Positions 15,301-25,259 of a stretch of 64,000 nucleotides of DNA are shown one piece after another; within the stretch, counting starts at the first letter, position 1, and every line of letters begins with the position of its first letter. The notes under the pieces are model-generated. The model did not search any database, was not told the origin of the DNA, and saw only the letters and a program-made list of their open reading frames with translations. The position numbers and the translations under genes were made by a program. The stretch covers positions 24,276,647 to 24,340,646 of the forward strand of contig CM053260.1 in assembly GCA_028583405.1 (NCBI GenBank), in the 5' to 3' direction. This DNA is from Pogonophryne albipinna. Lineage: Eukaryota > Chordata > Actinopteri > Perciformes > Artedidraconidae.

Positions 15301-17970
15301 CTAACATCAACACACATGGTGCTATCCTCAGCTAACCAGCGGCGGTGCAGGTGGCAGCAGCCGTCTCTCAGGAGACACATCCAGTGTGCCGACAGCTAAT
15401 GAAACACCTACAGTATACACAACGGGGCTATTTATAGATCCGTCCTCTACGCTTCTCTCGTTCACAGTGAGTGCTCTCAGCAGAGGTGGGTGGGGGGGGA
15501 TTGATTACTAGACAAAACAACACTAGATCGGAAATCTGACAAATGAGCTCTGTCATGGTGGCAGTCCTCAAAGCTGTTGTTGCCATGGTGGGTGACGCAA
15601 TCAGTAAGCTGGATGGATCATGAGAGAGGAAGAGGAAGAGGAGGGCTGCATGGTGTGAAGGGTGGTAAATAGAAAAGAGACATGGCAGGAGGAAGAAGAT
15701 TTCAGCACTTGGGGGGAGGATAGGATAACATGAATGCTGTGCCCTTCTTCACCTTGCAGGAAGGAAAACAAACAAATAGCAAAGAGAAAGCTTGATGCAA
15801 CAAAATGAAATCTGAAAAATGGAGGCTGACATGTCGGATATATGTTTAATTTGATTTCTGTAGTGACTTTCTAATTGTATACCAAGATAAGCCCAATTTG
15901 CACATAATGGGGCAGGAAGGAAGACGTCAAGTATAGTAAATGGTGCCCAGCATGAAGCAGAAGGAGACTGGTTAATTTGAAGCCAGACTGCAAGCTGAGC
16001 ACAGAATGTCAGGGAATTAAAAGCAGTGCGGGGTGAACAGCGGGATCCATCACCTCTCAAGTAACCTTATACTTAACATATTTATATTTCTCGATGCAAT
16101 CACTCTGTATTCGGCTCAATATTCAAAAATAGGACACAGATTAAGCGACATTTGAATACAGTCAAGCTACACGTTGATTAGCTGATCACAACTACACAAT
16201 TGTACATGTATGGGGTAGTCACTGACTTTAAGGTTGAATAGACAAGCCTCATCTGTTTCTGCTTTAAACGTTTCAATTTCTTTTTCTATAGCCTTTTCAG
16301 ATACATACAAAACACCCAGCCCTTCCAACATGGGACTACCAGGCATCGCTATTTTTACAAAACATGTGGAGCTGCCAAATATGATTATAATTTATAAGAA
16401 ACTGGGCTAAAAAAAGCTGCAATAATCTTAGAGCAGAGCAAGTAGTCTTGGCCTATTACTGTGGGGAAATAAATACTTGAGCTTGATTCTGAAGAGCTCA
16501 ATTCAGTCCAGTAACAAAGATGGTTATTAGGGCTGTGTTTCTGCTCTTTTCCACATGCATACATGCATACATGCATACATACATACATGCATACATGCAT
16601 ACATGCATACATACATACATGCATACATGCATACATGCATTACCCGTTTCCTTTTAGAACATGTTTACAGGCTTCAATGTTTTTAAAAAACACATTATTT
16701 TTCTCGAACTATCACTGTATGTACCTGTATCTACGCTCGTTCTAAAACACTTTGTTTGGCGCCTGTCTCTTTAAGAGCCCCTCGAAGAAAATGCATACAC
16801 CCCTTTGTATTGGATTTTAGTGTTCTTATCTATTTTATATGAATAATTGATGGACCTGTGATACTCAAATGCAGCGAGTGGTTTTTCCTAAAGAGCAGAT
16901 TCAAAAATGAATGTTTAATCTTATGCTTTCTGACCGAGGCAGCCCACAGAAAACTGACAGGGTTGTCCTATTTCACAGTTTGTGGGTCGGCTGTTACTCC
17001 ACTTACCCAAATGTATGTGCAAGAACAGTGAAAGAGTGATATGTCATAACTGATCCTCTTTAAAAGATAGTGAGGCATTCTTCAATCATACATTTCTCTC
17101 TTTAACTATTAAAGGTCCCATGTCATCATAATTCCATTGTTGAGGTCGACTAGAATAGATTTATATTGTGCAATTTTCCTAAATCACATTGGTTTCCCAT
17201 ACAGCATCTCTGTATAGTATGTAGTGGCCGTCTGCGAGACAGCGAGACACAGCGAAACCCAGCCCGAAAACAGCCCGAACACACACACACCCGCAGCCTG
17301 GCTGGGAGGTTGTGTGTGTGCTCACACACCGACTCACAGCCTCGCCGCGTCCATTTGGGTATGAGCACGTCACTGAACCCAGGAAGAAAACAATGGTAAA
17401 AGAGAAATGTCCAACGAGGCGTTCTGGGGCAGCACAGACAGGTATTTTCTGTGTTAGAGTTGGACTCCCTACAGGGTGTACTTTGAGGGTTTGTGACTCT
17501 GCAGACCGTTTACATGCAGAAAAACCTTCATAACACACAAGGGGACGGGTAATAACCAGAAAAGCATGACATGGGCCCTTTAAGTCATGTGGATCTACTG
17601 AATTGTGAAAAAAATGTTAAACTGTTTTCCTTTGTTTTGCTGAAATCAGATTACATTATTCATTACAAGATGTGGAGGAACAAAAGGGTTATGTTTATTT
17701 ACATCCATAATACTACCCATAATATATTATTTTGTTTCGTTTCCGGTTTAACAGTTTTATCGTTGTGTATTCTGCACAGTGGGACCTTTCCTGAGACTCC
17801 CTCATTCAAGCTCATCTGGAATCCTGTGGCTGTAATGTAAGGGGTTTTGTCACCCCATAAACATACGAGCACACTTACCCTAAAGTGCTGATAAATCCAC
17901 TGGTGGAGCCCTCGGCATAAAGGGAACAAACGTCCCCAATATGGAGGAAACTGGACATCTTGTCCGACAT
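222..17970 (-). CDS. itpr1: itpr1, inositol 1,4,5-trisphosphate receptor type 1, N-terminal part (4 coding exons, gene continues off left edge)
   Basis: The product is the IP3-gated calcium-release channel of the endoplasmic reticulum. Joining 17970-17879, 12610-12540, 607-492 and 308-222 gives 366 nt, exactly 122 codons, with consensus GT donors and AG acceptors and compatible phases at every junction. The encoded residues 1-122 belong to the N-terminal suppressor (beta-trefoil) domain that precedes the IP3-binding core; the core and the channel lie beyond the window. Diagnostic strings are [51 protein letters not shown] and [20 protein letters not shown]. They fit type 1 better than type 2, which differs in the WKAAKPG and LLGTVIQYG stretches (family knowledge, from memory). 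The last exon ends in phase 0 at IQ|GT, and the next exon is not seen in bases 1-221. The neighbouring setmar on the same strand matches vertebrate synteny. An a/b teleost duplicate cannot be assigned. Confidence 0.93.
492..607 (-). CDS. itpr1: itpr1 third coding exon
   Basis: A 116-nt exon between acceptor ATCCGCAG and donor GTAAGA. It completes the Asp codon and encodes [20 protein letters not shown] followed by [18 protein letters not shown]. The NSTTDTLLL part is the more variable surface loop of the family; the rest is strongly conserved. Confidence 0.93.
1585..1990. repeat. degenerate MITE, family A
   Basis: The left end TTTAAAGAGGCCCTATTGTG and the right end, read in reverse as GTGACATATTCTGCTCATTT, resemble the two ends of a fish MITE present several times in this window. 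Shared internal words are the reverse complement of cctctactgtgac and a TTAA at the left boundary. Internal sequence is heavily diverged. Non-coding. Confidence 0.5.
2207..2450 (+). repeat. dispersed fish repeat, family B
   Basis: It shares with 6270-6560 the ordered words ctctgcattt, acccatccta, ggagcagtggg, gcgcccggggagca, ccttgctca, ggacttgaac and ccaagtcc. The two copies differ in length and spacing. Such sequence is common in teleosts as SINE/LINE-tail material (family knowledge), but I cannot name the family. Non-coding. Confidence 0.6.
2703..3527 (-). pseudogene. 5'-truncated L2-clade LINE (3' end of reverse transcriptase ORF and tail)
   Basis: On the minus strand this encodes the C-terminal part of a non-LTR retrotransposon protein in a broken frame: [39 protein letters not shown] and [15 protein letters not shown] are typical of the region after the RT domain in the L2 clade. 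It ends in the tail tcgctttggataaaagcgtc followed by an ATGCAATGTAAT-like end at 2703. It closely matches 55921-56850. The 5' junction is where homology to that copy stops, near 3527. One frameshift lies near 3170 (the frames at 3154-3594 and 2895-3176 join there). Confidence 0.8.
4575..5800. repeat. family A MITE interrupted by a hAT element
   Basis: 4575-4767 starts TTTAAGAGGGCCTAGTGTGC. 5557-5800 carries the reverse of the family's inner sequence (agagggtgaaaagaggtgct, catgtcacagtagag) and ends near cttaaagggcc. The two parts look like one inverted-repeat element with the 4768-5556 hAT inserted in it. Confidence 0.5.
4768..5556. mobile_element. non-autonomous hAT-type element
   Basis: The termini are CAGTGGTTCCCAACC and its perfect inverse GGTTGGGAACCACTG, a 15-bp TIR of a form common in hAT elements. 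The flanking 8-mers TGTCAGAG and AGATAGAG agree at only 5 of 8 positions, so the target duplication is weak. It contains a C12/G13 pair (4828-4863), A-runs near 5465-5500, and a 72-codon frame (4943-5161) with no recognisable domain. Confidence 0.65.
6270..6560 (+). repeat. dispersed fish repeat, family B
   Basis: Second copy of the repeat at 2207-2450, with the same ordered words (ctctgcatttaacccatcct, gcgcccggggagcaatggga, ggacttgaaccggcgacc). The ORFs crossing it on both strands are by-products. Non-coding. Confidence 0.6.
10114..10495. mobile_element. short diverged copy of the TTAA-flanked element family C
   Basis: It begins TTAA|AGGTGGGTTATGTAATTG and contains gagaaaccagctcgag. Its far end, ttctgaagtgaatgacatac followed by cccacc, is a decayed version of the family's inverted terminus. 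Inside are the family words gccgggccggct and cgggatgttaagagcattcc. About 380 bp, against 1.07 kb for the copies at 35075 and 53769. Confidence 0.6.
11524..11700 (+). repeat. family A MITE fragment
   Basis: Starts TTAAAGGGGCCCTTGAATAC and contains tgcctctactgtgacatgtt, tcaccctctgtctaaaacca and gagcccagtctgctctgatt, all shared with 12150-12385 and 36260-36616. The frame at 11702-11977 downstream has no recognised domain. Confidence 0.55.
12150..12385 (+). repeat. family A MITE fragment
   Basis: Starts TTAAAGGAGACATTATGCTC and contains ttgtgcctctgtgacatgtt and gaaaccagagcccagtatgc. The right terminus appears lost near 12385, about 150 bp before the itpr1 exon at 12540. Confidence 0.55.
12540..12610 (-). 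CDS. itpr1: itpr1 second coding exon
   Basis: A 71-nt exon between acceptor CCCCAG and donor GTAAGG. It enters with the third base of the Gly codon and leaves with the first base of an Asp codon. It encodes [20 protein letters not shown] and then KFR, a near-invariant segment of IP3 receptors. Confidence 0.93.
14093..14586. mobile_element. non-autonomous hAT element with perfect 8-bp target duplication
   Basis: The termini TAGGGCTGCACGATAT and, at the far end, ATATCGTGCAGCCCTA are inverted repeats. The flanks 14085-14092 and 14587-14594 are both ATGGTGAG, the 8-bp duplication expected of hAT transposition. 494 bp, non-coding, with several further GCGATAT motifs inside. Confidence 0.9.
16554..16640. 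repeat. CATG/CATA tetranucleotide microsatellite
   Basis: Alternating catacatg and cataca units over about 87 bp. Frames crossing it (runs of Met-His-Thr-Cys type) are by-products of the repeat. Confidence 0.95.
16641..16790. repeat. possible family A MITE debris
   Basis: acatgtttacaggcttcaat, acattatttttctcgaacta and cctgtctctttaagag resemble inner and terminal words of family A in degraded form. Low certainty. Confidence 0.3.
17113..17580. mobile_element. TTAA-flanked MITE, 468 bp
   Basis: TTAA at 17109-17112 and 17581-17584 flank the termini AGGTCCCATGTCAT and ATGACATGGGCCCT, a 14-bp inverted repeat with one mismatch. A TTAA target is the piggyBac hallmark. The inner sequence has no transposase, only CA- and CpG-rich short frames. 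It lies in an itpr1 intron about 300 bp from the first coding exon. Confidence 0.75.
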
Positions 17971-17992
17971 GTTTCCTCAGGTGTGACTGCAC
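17879..17992 (-). CDS. itpr1: itpr1 first coding exon with start codon
   Basis: Acceptor TTTTGCAG precedes base 17992. About 22 nt of 5' UTR are followed by the ATG at 17970-17968. It codes for 30 residues starting [15 protein letters not shown] and ending ISTL plus two bases of a Gly codon, then the donor GTAAGT (17878-17873). A second Met at codon 5 is also conserved in the family, but the first ATG matches the usual receptor N-terminus. Confidence 0.93.
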
Positions 17993-19298
17993 CTGCAAAA
18001 GATGTACACCAAAGGTTTTAAAGCAGTCAGTACAGAAAGTGGTGCTCTATCAAACATCATTATTCAATATTTCCCTCAGCTAGTCAATTAGGTCAACAAC
18101 AGAAAATGAACCACTCAATCGGAATGAATTGTCCATCTTTCATTTATGTAGATACTAATCATTGATATGTTACAGGATGATATGCCTGAGGATTCACTTT
18201 GTAAGAAGATAATTAGCTGATTCAAAGTTATCTTTACAGCGGGGAATCCTTCATAGCTTCTAGGACACTGACTTTGCTTCTGATGGTATTTTCTGTCCAG
18301 ACAATCTGATTATTTCTAAGCCCATCCTCAGAGCACCACCTACTGTAAGACTACGAGTAACAATTGCAAGAAGAACATCAACTTTAACTCAAAACAATTT
18401 ACACAATACATTAACAACTTAGCTGTGAATCTAATCTATCTTTACACTGGTTACTCTTTCAAATTAAAGTGTATACTCAAAAAGACATAAATACCATATA
18501 TGAGTAAATGCAAACTGCTTAACTTTCAGCTTATTCAAGTTGGACATATTAGTATGAAACACATGCACATAATTATTTGAAATGCAACACTGCAAAACAT
18601 CTTGCTGCCAAGAAAACTACATTTGGGTTTCTCTGTACACTGAGCTATTTATTATTAGCTGTGTCGAACCAATACGCCTACATGTACTCTACATCTTAAA
18701 TGTAGGTCACCATCCTTTAGTTTGTGTCCAGGTTGACATACAACCAAGACCCCAACACCACTTAAAGAGGTCAAGTGGTCAATAATAATGTGTTCTCAAT
18801 TAAAAATAAACACCCAATTTGAGCATAGTTTAAGCCTGCAATTTGGCATACAATTAGTTTGCAGCCCTGTTATATCAGAAAAAAGGGTAATTAAAAAGGA
18901 AGAAAGCCTAAAGTATGCAATTTTTTTCTAAATACATGATACTTTTGTAATTTCGTTTTGTCCATAAGAAGCTGAAGGTCATATTTTCCCAGATTCAGAT
19001 GTTCCACACGAACAACTGAGACACATGCACTACATAAAGTTTGTAGTAGAGCCCCTTGCCACACAATGTAATGACATTTAAACGTTTTGAGACAGTGTTT
19101 CCTGAGATGCCAAATGAGACACAAACATGTTTCTGCTAGCTAAAACTAAATGTCAAAACGCCTCATTTCTCATAGCTCGACCTGCAACATAAAAACAGCA
19201 ACAAATGAGCGCGTGGGCTCACTTCCTTGACAGGGATGCTCTCAGCTCAGTGACTAAATGAACAATGCCCGAGCTGGAAAACTACATAATGACTGTAC
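17993..19298 (-). other. itpr1: probable itpr1 5'-UTR intron, no other feature seen
   Basis: AT-rich, no repeats or exons recognised. It connects the candidate non-coding first exon to the first coding exon. Confidence 0.4.
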
Positions 19299-19495
19299 CT
19301 GTCAGAAATGAAGGCGTCAAAGATGGACGGAGAGAGAACCGTGAGAAGAAGTGGGTCAGCACAGGATAATTTCCACCGCGCTATCCTCGGTTAAGTCCAT
19401 GGTTGTGAAAGTCCAGGTGAGAGCAGGCTGAGCGGCGTTATCTCTGCTGAATGCGTCCTCGGCAACAATCTGCTTCTTACCTCCTCCACATGTCA
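19299..19495 (-). ncRNA. itpr1: candidate 5' untranslated first exon of itpr1
   Basis: Inferred. A TATA box on the minus strand lies about 25-30 bp upstream of 19495. Reading down the minus strand, the first good donor is CAG|GTACAG at 19298. The segment has CpGs and no long frame. Splicing from here to the acceptor at 17993 would remove a 1.3-kb intron in the 5' UTR. The transcript start and the exon are not proven; other 5' exons outside this stretch are possible. Confidence 0.4.
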
Positions 19496-19518
19496 CCCAG
19501 GAAACGCCCCTTTCGTTA

Positions 19519-19527
19519 CTATTTATA
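19519..19527 (-). promoter_or_regulatory. TATA box candidate for itpr1
   Basis: Minus-strand TATAAATAG in a GC-richer context (GGGCGGCAG just upstream, GGGGCG downstream). It lies about 1.55 kb upstream of the first coding exon and in the right orientation. A GC-box-like GGGCGG is adjacent. Confidence 0.45.
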
Positions 19528-20040
19528 CTGCCGCCCAGCTCTCTGGGTAATGTAGTTCTTTAGGACATGTAAACTGCTGTAACACACAGTACTGTAACTA
19601 ATAATGCAAAAATAAAAAAGCATTGCTGATGGAAACAATCTTTTTTTTTTAAATCTGATTTATTTTATGAAATTATTTATTAGCATACACACTCACTAAA
19701 CACATAAAGGACAAAATGATGCAAATAAAATGCATGGGTCATTTGCAAGTTGCTGAGGTTATTTATTTATTTATTTTGTTTACTGCCGCACAGCTCTCTG
19801 GGTAATGTAGGTATTTAGGCATGTAAACTTCTGTCATTATGCAGTCCTGATAATTAATACCTAATTAATAAAAAGACATTGCTGATAGAAAACAACATCT
19901 GTTTTACGTTGGATAAGGATAAAGTTGGGGCTTTATTTAATTTAGTTTATTTCAATAAGGCTACTTTATTAATTCATAGGATGAGACAAAACAACAAAGG
20001 TTATCCTCCTAATTGCAAATATGGGGTATTTGCAGGTTGC
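19524..20040. repeat. tandem duplication (about 255-bp period) just upstream of the itpr1 promoter
   Basis: The stretch starting near 19525 (ctgccgcccagctctctggg, then taatgtag) recurs at 19782 (ctgccgcacagctctctggg, then taatgtag). Matching downstream blocks follow: catgtaaact, cattgctgat, and a later tttgcaagttgctgagg / tttgcaggttgctaagc pair. The copies are clearly diverged with several indels, so the duplication is not recent. The first copy overlaps the putative TATA region. Confidence 0.7.
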
Positions 20041-21520
20041 TAAGCAATTTGATTTATAAAATGTGTTTTTATTGACCATGTATGTGAAGGATGTACATAT
20101 AGACATATATATTTCGAAATTGGAGCGAGCCATCATCCAGTGTTTAAACTATTACTTTTCCTATATGACCAATCATAGCTTAAGCTGTAGCCTATTTTGT
20201 GTCTATTGATAATTATCAAATGTTTGCATGTTAACACTAAGATAGTGAGGTGACTACATGATATCAAATAATTGCGATAGAAAATAATAGACGCCTCTGT
20301 TAGATCATGAGCAGCATGTCCACTACTAAGTGCTAATCACATGTTGTGGGCCATGAAGAAACTGTCTCTGAATGACCTATCCTGTGTGACTAGAGGTTTT
20401 TATGTCTACATTATTTCATGCATATGGTGTCAACAACAGAAGCTCAATCACACTGCCTCACAAAGAGGGGGACATGCTGTGCATGTCAAAGTGTGAAAGG
20501 ACACAAGATAAAGACTTCCGTTGTGTGTGCAGGCTCCTGTCAGAAACACTGATTCAGCCACTGGCAGTCAGACTTCCAGGGTTGTGTGTTTATTGTTTCC
20601 TAGTTCCTTTTTTTACAGATATTTCAGGTTCTATGCAAACAGTATCTATCTGTTTTTTCTCATGGGTTTTTAAGTCTGGAATGTAGGCTTTGGTAAAGCT
20701 CACTACTTTGAGTGATCTGATTTGTTTGCTCTTGACCCAATAAAATCACAGTGTGACATTTTCAGCGACTGGAATTGGAGCAGACTCTTGTACTGGAACA
20801 TTCAGAAGCTTTGTACAAAACTAAAGTCTCAGCTAACTTGCAATATGAACAAAATAAATTGTAGGCACACTGTCCTCACAGTGTTATTCTTCCAAAACAA
20901 AGGGGCTTGCCTCCAATTTCTCCACAAAATTGTTGCATTTTAACATGTGCAAAAGCATACCTTGTTCCTAGGACTGATTGCACCATAAATGAGCAAAAAT
21001 CAGCCTCAGGAAGAGATAGAGCCCTTTCATCCCTTAAGTGGGCCGAGTGGCTATAACCAAACCCATCGATGAGCTGTTAATCTGGTTTCTTGCAGATTCT
21101 GGAGGGACGATAAGAGTGGACTAAGTGGAGCCACACAAAAGGCTATTACCATAAAAGTGCTTTCCTCTTTTTATACATTCCATATCGGCTTTCACCCGGC
21201 ACAGTGAGGGCTTTGAGATGTTAATGGCCGCAAATTGCTATGTTTTACAAAGAAGCGAAACAAGTCTTACACACTATGAACCATGTATTAATGTGATGCA
21301 ATCCTGGCTTTGATGTAAGGCTCAGAGGTTGTATGATGCTGTGGGGGAAAAACACTTATTACCATTGTTAGAGTGTTTTACTATAATTGTTTTATTTAAA
21401 TAAATTAAATATAAATAATGTCTTAATGACACATGTATGATAATATGCCTCTGCTATTTAAGCTTTTGTACAGTTAAAGTAAGAGATTCCCTATACACAT
21501 TTTGAGTATAACTCATTTGT
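20041..21520. other. intergenic, nothing recognised
   Basis: Only short chance frames (20402-20686, 20722-20943). No splice-flanked conserved segment or repeat signature was seen. Confidence 0.6.
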
Positions 21521-21523
21521 TAA

Positions 21524-21537
21524 AATCAATCAATCAG

Positions 21538-21601
<64 letters not shown>
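21524..21601. repeat. (AATC)n / (TTGA)n microsatellite, LINE tail
   Basis: Near-perfect 4-bp array with a single cagtc variant. It sits exactly at the 3' end of the minus-strand LINE, where L2-clade elements carry short tandem tails. Confidence 0.9.
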
Positions 21602-21602
<1 letters not shown>

Positions 21603-23005
21603 GTTTATTTATATAGCCCAATATCACAAATGTTACATTTGTCTCAGTGGACTTCACAGTTTGTACAGAATATCAGTATGACAATATGACACCCTCTGTC
21701 CTTAGACCCTCACATCGTACAAGGAAAGACTTCCGGAGAATACCCACAGTTTAAAGGGAACAATGGGAGAAACCTCAGGGAGAGCAACAGAGGAGGGATC
21801 CCTCTCCCAGGACGGACAGACGTGCAATAGATGCCGTGTGTAAATTGAAAAGATAATACATTTACAACATAGGTAGTCCAAATGTTTGGAAATGCATGTG
21901 TGTATAATAGGAAGATGAATCCATGAGGATATCCATCCAGGACCTATGATCCAGGACCACAGCCACGACTCAAGATCCGGGGCTCGCGATGCAGGACACA
22001 GGACCGCAGGATCATCCATGACTCCGGATCCCAGCGTATATAGACACCAAAAAGAAAGAAAGTTGGGGAAGCTGGGTTAATCGGAACATGAGAGTACACA
22101 GGTATAGACTGAGAGAAGGAAGAAGTAAGATGTCCCCCGACAAACTAAGCCTATATCAGCAAAACTAGGGGCTGAATCTAATCAGCCCTAACTATAAGCT
22201 TTATCAAAAAGGAAGGTCTTAAGCGCACTCTTAAAAATGGATAGGGTGTCTGCCGCCTGAACACAAACTGGAAGCTGATTCCACAAATGTGGAGCTTGAT
22301 AAGAAAAGGCTCTGGCTCCCATTGTACTTTTAGAGACTCTAGGAACAACCAACAACCCTGCATTCTTGGAACGCAATGCCCTAGTAGGACAGTAGGGTAT
22401 AATGAGTTCTTTAACTTAAGATGGCGTCTGCCCATTAAGGGCTTTGTAGGCGAGAAGAAGAATTTTAAATTCTATCCTGTGTTCTATAGGGAGCCAGTGT
22501 AAGGCAGCCAGAACAGGAGTAATGTGGTCCCTTTTCCTAACTCTGGTTAGTACACGAGCTGCAGCATTTTGAATCAGCTGAAGCGACTTGACTGACTTCT
22601 TGGTACACCCTGATAATAAAGAGTTACAATAATCCAGCCTTGAAGTAACAAATGCATGGACTAGTTTCTCTGCATCGTTTTGAGGCAAGATATGCCTGAT
22701 TTTTGCAATGTTACGTAGATGGAAGTAGGCGGTCCTTGAAATTGATTTTATGTGGGCGTTAAAGGATAAATCCTGATCAAATATAACACCAAGATTCCTT
22801 ACAGTCTCACTGGAGGCCAAATTAATGCCATCCATAGTTAGTATATCTTTAGATAATTTGTTTCGTAGATTCTTCGGGCCAAGTACAATAACTTCAGTTT
22901 TGGTCGTGTTTAACATCAAAAAGTTTAAGGTCATCCATGTTTTTAAGTCCTTGAGGCAGTCTTGAATTTTATTTAGATGATTAATTTCATCAGGCTTGAT
23001 TGAAA
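21524..23005 (-). pseudogene. 5'-truncated L2-clade LINE with (TTGA)n tail
   Basis: The minus strand encodes the C-terminal part of the LINE ORF2 protein: the frame 22934-22416 has [43 protein letters not shown] and LAALHWLPI. After one frameshift near 22420 the frame continues as SYQAPHLWNQLPVCVQAADT to about 22188. A 3' UTR of about 580 bp contains gcccaatatcacaaatg (read on plus), and the element ends in about 19 units of TTGA at 21524-21601. Homologous coding sequence continues upstream to about 23005, where it stops. The catalytic RT motifs are missing, so it is a dead copy. Confidence 0.85.
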
Positions 23006-24200
23006 TTAATTGATTAAAACACTGAGAAAAACCAAAATGTTGTTTAAAGTTAAAGATAATTTTGAGTGATAATCATTTTTATTTGTTTTTATTTTCTATT
23101 GATATCGAGATAGTATTGTTATCTGGAATTATTTTCGCCGCCATTACTTTTTTGTGAAAATCTGATATAGTGACAGTCCTAACATCCACATAGATAATTT
23201 TTTCAGTTGTTTGTTTATTTGTTTATCTGTTTATCAGCAGGAGTAAAGAAAACAATACTGATCCAAAAGTCTGATATTTCCATTGAACTCAGTGAAAGTG
23301 TGTGTTAAGAGTTGGCCACATTTTGTTTGAGTGAATATGTGCGATTTGGGGAGAAACATTGGAGTTTCCTTCCAGTGTGCAGATATGGCCACTGGTTCCT
23401 TGTTGCTGCGAAAGTGGAATCGTGACAGGTCGACGTCATGGACTCCCTGCCAAGTCCCTCAAAAGAGCGGCAGTTCTTCTTGCACTGGAGGTATATTTAC
23501 TCCTAGTGATAGTGGATAATCAGTAAAGCCAATGACATGTTTTCACTAATGTTAGTCTTTTGATTAATGAATGAATATTATTTTAGTTATTAATTAGAAA
23601 CGTCAAGAAGGAGAGAGGCGCTTCAACAGGGGAGTGTCTGGATGGATGGACCCTACAAAAAGTCCCGGTTGGCAAACTTTTTGTGCTGATGGAAAGTACT
23701 GTTTTTAAAAGTGCCTTTTTATTGAGTCTATTTGTTTGTTTGTGGGTTCAACTTAAAGCCACACAAGGGTGGGGCATGAAATCATTTGTAAAATGAATTT
23801 CTACTGTATATTATAAATAAATGTGTAATTGTGTCTTTCAGAATGCTGAAGCCCTGCCAAGCGTCCAGCAGGACAAGAGCCTCGGGGTATTTATTAAATA
23901 GACTGATTGGGGCGGAATTACATTATTGATTTTTTAGTCATTGTGTACTGTTGTGGTATTTTATAAATAAACATACTAAAATGCATCACGTCTCATAACT
24001 TCTTTCCGACTGTTGTGGCAGATTAATTAATCCCCTTTCATCAGGGGGGTCTGTGGGACATTTATTACAGCCATGTTCACAATATAGCACAGGTGTTTTT
24101 TGTCCCTGATGTTCAGGTAACCTTAGCAAGCCATTGTAGAAAGAGCAAGAAGAGATGCATACACAACACCCGGGTGTAAATAGCTACAGTGCTTAAGATA
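23006..24200. other. intergenic, nothing recognised
   Basis: AT-rich with short chance frames. One isolated cacccgggtgtaaatagc at about 24167 resembles the unit of the minisatellite at 24969. Confidence 0.55.
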
Positions 24201-24202
24201 AG

Positions 24203-24855
24203 ATGTGCCTTTATACCTTTAAAAAGCCATTCCAGTATCATCATTGTCACATTGTTAAAAAGTATAATCTGTTCAGCTGGGAAAATCTCATAGTTTACAA
24301 AAACATCTGCTTAGTTTATAAGATCACTCGTGGGTTGGCTCCTCCTCCTCTGGCTGGCTTCATCAGCCTAAAGTCCACCTCAACCTAGAGGTGCGGCTAG
24401 GGGAGACTGCACCATCCCATTTAGGAAAAGCGCATTCAGCCAGGCTGTCTTTTCATTCCACGCATCCCATCAATGGAATTCAATACCACAACCAATAAGA
24501 GAATCCTCATCCTACTACACATTCAATCACAGTGTTAAAAAGTGGCTCATTGAAAACCAACAGTGTCAGCACTGATGTGTGGGTGTAGGTGTGTGTATGA
24601 GTGTGTATTGTAAATGTTTTATTTATTTATTTATTATCATGGCTCTTATCTGTATTCAGTGATGTCATCTATTGTAAATATGTACAATGTAACAATGTTG
24701 TGGTATTTTTATTATTGCTTTTAAGATGTCTATCACCATCTGGCAAAGGGACTATCGATGAAAACTTGCCTTTTGGCTAATTCGAGTACTTTTACATGTT
24801 TTTAATATGTTGATTAATGTACACTGTCCCTTGTTTTAAATAAATCAATTCAATT
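24203..24855 (+). pseudogene. truncated non-LTR retrotransposon 3' end
   Basis: 24290-24388 encodes LVYKITRGLAPPPLAGFI. In another frame, 24400-24570 reads IPFRKSAFSQAVFSFHASHQ, then WNSIPQPIRESSS and SVKKWLIENQQ. These are typical of the C-terminus of L2/Rex-like LINE proteins (an alkyl-rich segment followed by W-N-x-I/L-P). The tail reads aaataaatcaattcaattca, a short tandem end. Endonuclease and RT are absent. The clade is uncertain. Confidence 0.65.
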
Positions 24856-24968
24856 CAATACATCCACCATACGTGAATTACAAGTTGACGCAGCAGCACA
24901 AGGGAATGAAGTTATCAAAGAAACAATTTCATAAATACCTATACATCCAAAATAGTATGTGTAGCCCT

Positions 24969-25259
24969 GGTGTAAATAGCATTGTTACGGAGTGGACACC
25001 CGGGTGTAAATAGCATTGTTACGGAGTGGACACCCGGGTGTAAATAGCATTGTTACGGAGTGGACACCCGGGTGTAAATAGCATTGTTACGGAGTGGACA
25101 CCCGGGTGTAAATAGCATTGTTACGGAGTGGACACCCTGGTGTAAATAGCATTGTTACGGAGTGGACACCCGGGTGTAAATAGCATTGTTACGGAGTGGA
25201 CACCCGGGTGTAAATAGCATTGTTACGGAGTGGACACCCTGGTGTAAATAGCATTGTTA
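24969..25259. repeat. 34-bp minisatellite, nine copies
   Basis: The unit ggtgtaaatagcattgttac followed by ggagtggacacccg has exact 34-bp spacing: tgtaaatagc starts at 24971, 25005, 25039, 25073, 25107, 25141, 25175, 25209 and 25243. Units are almost identical. The main variant is ccctgg for cccggg, which removes a CCCGGG site. There are no unique spacers, so it is not CRISPR-like. Confidence 0.95.

Larger units (their letters stand above)
12611..17878 (-). other. itpr1: itpr1 intron between coding exons 1 and 2
   Basis: A 5.3-kb intron containing a hAT MITE (14093-14586), a CATG/CATA microsatellite (16554-16640), MITE-like debris just after it, and a TTAA-flanked MITE (17113-17580). No additional exon was recognised in the rest. 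Confidence 0.8.

Noticed and set aside
16385..16745. Met/Cys/His repeat frames on both strands
   Set aside because: Translations of the CATG/CATA microsatellite.
24969..25259. Possible CRISPR-like array
   Set aside because: Units are contiguous with no unique spacers, and the genome is eukaryotic.
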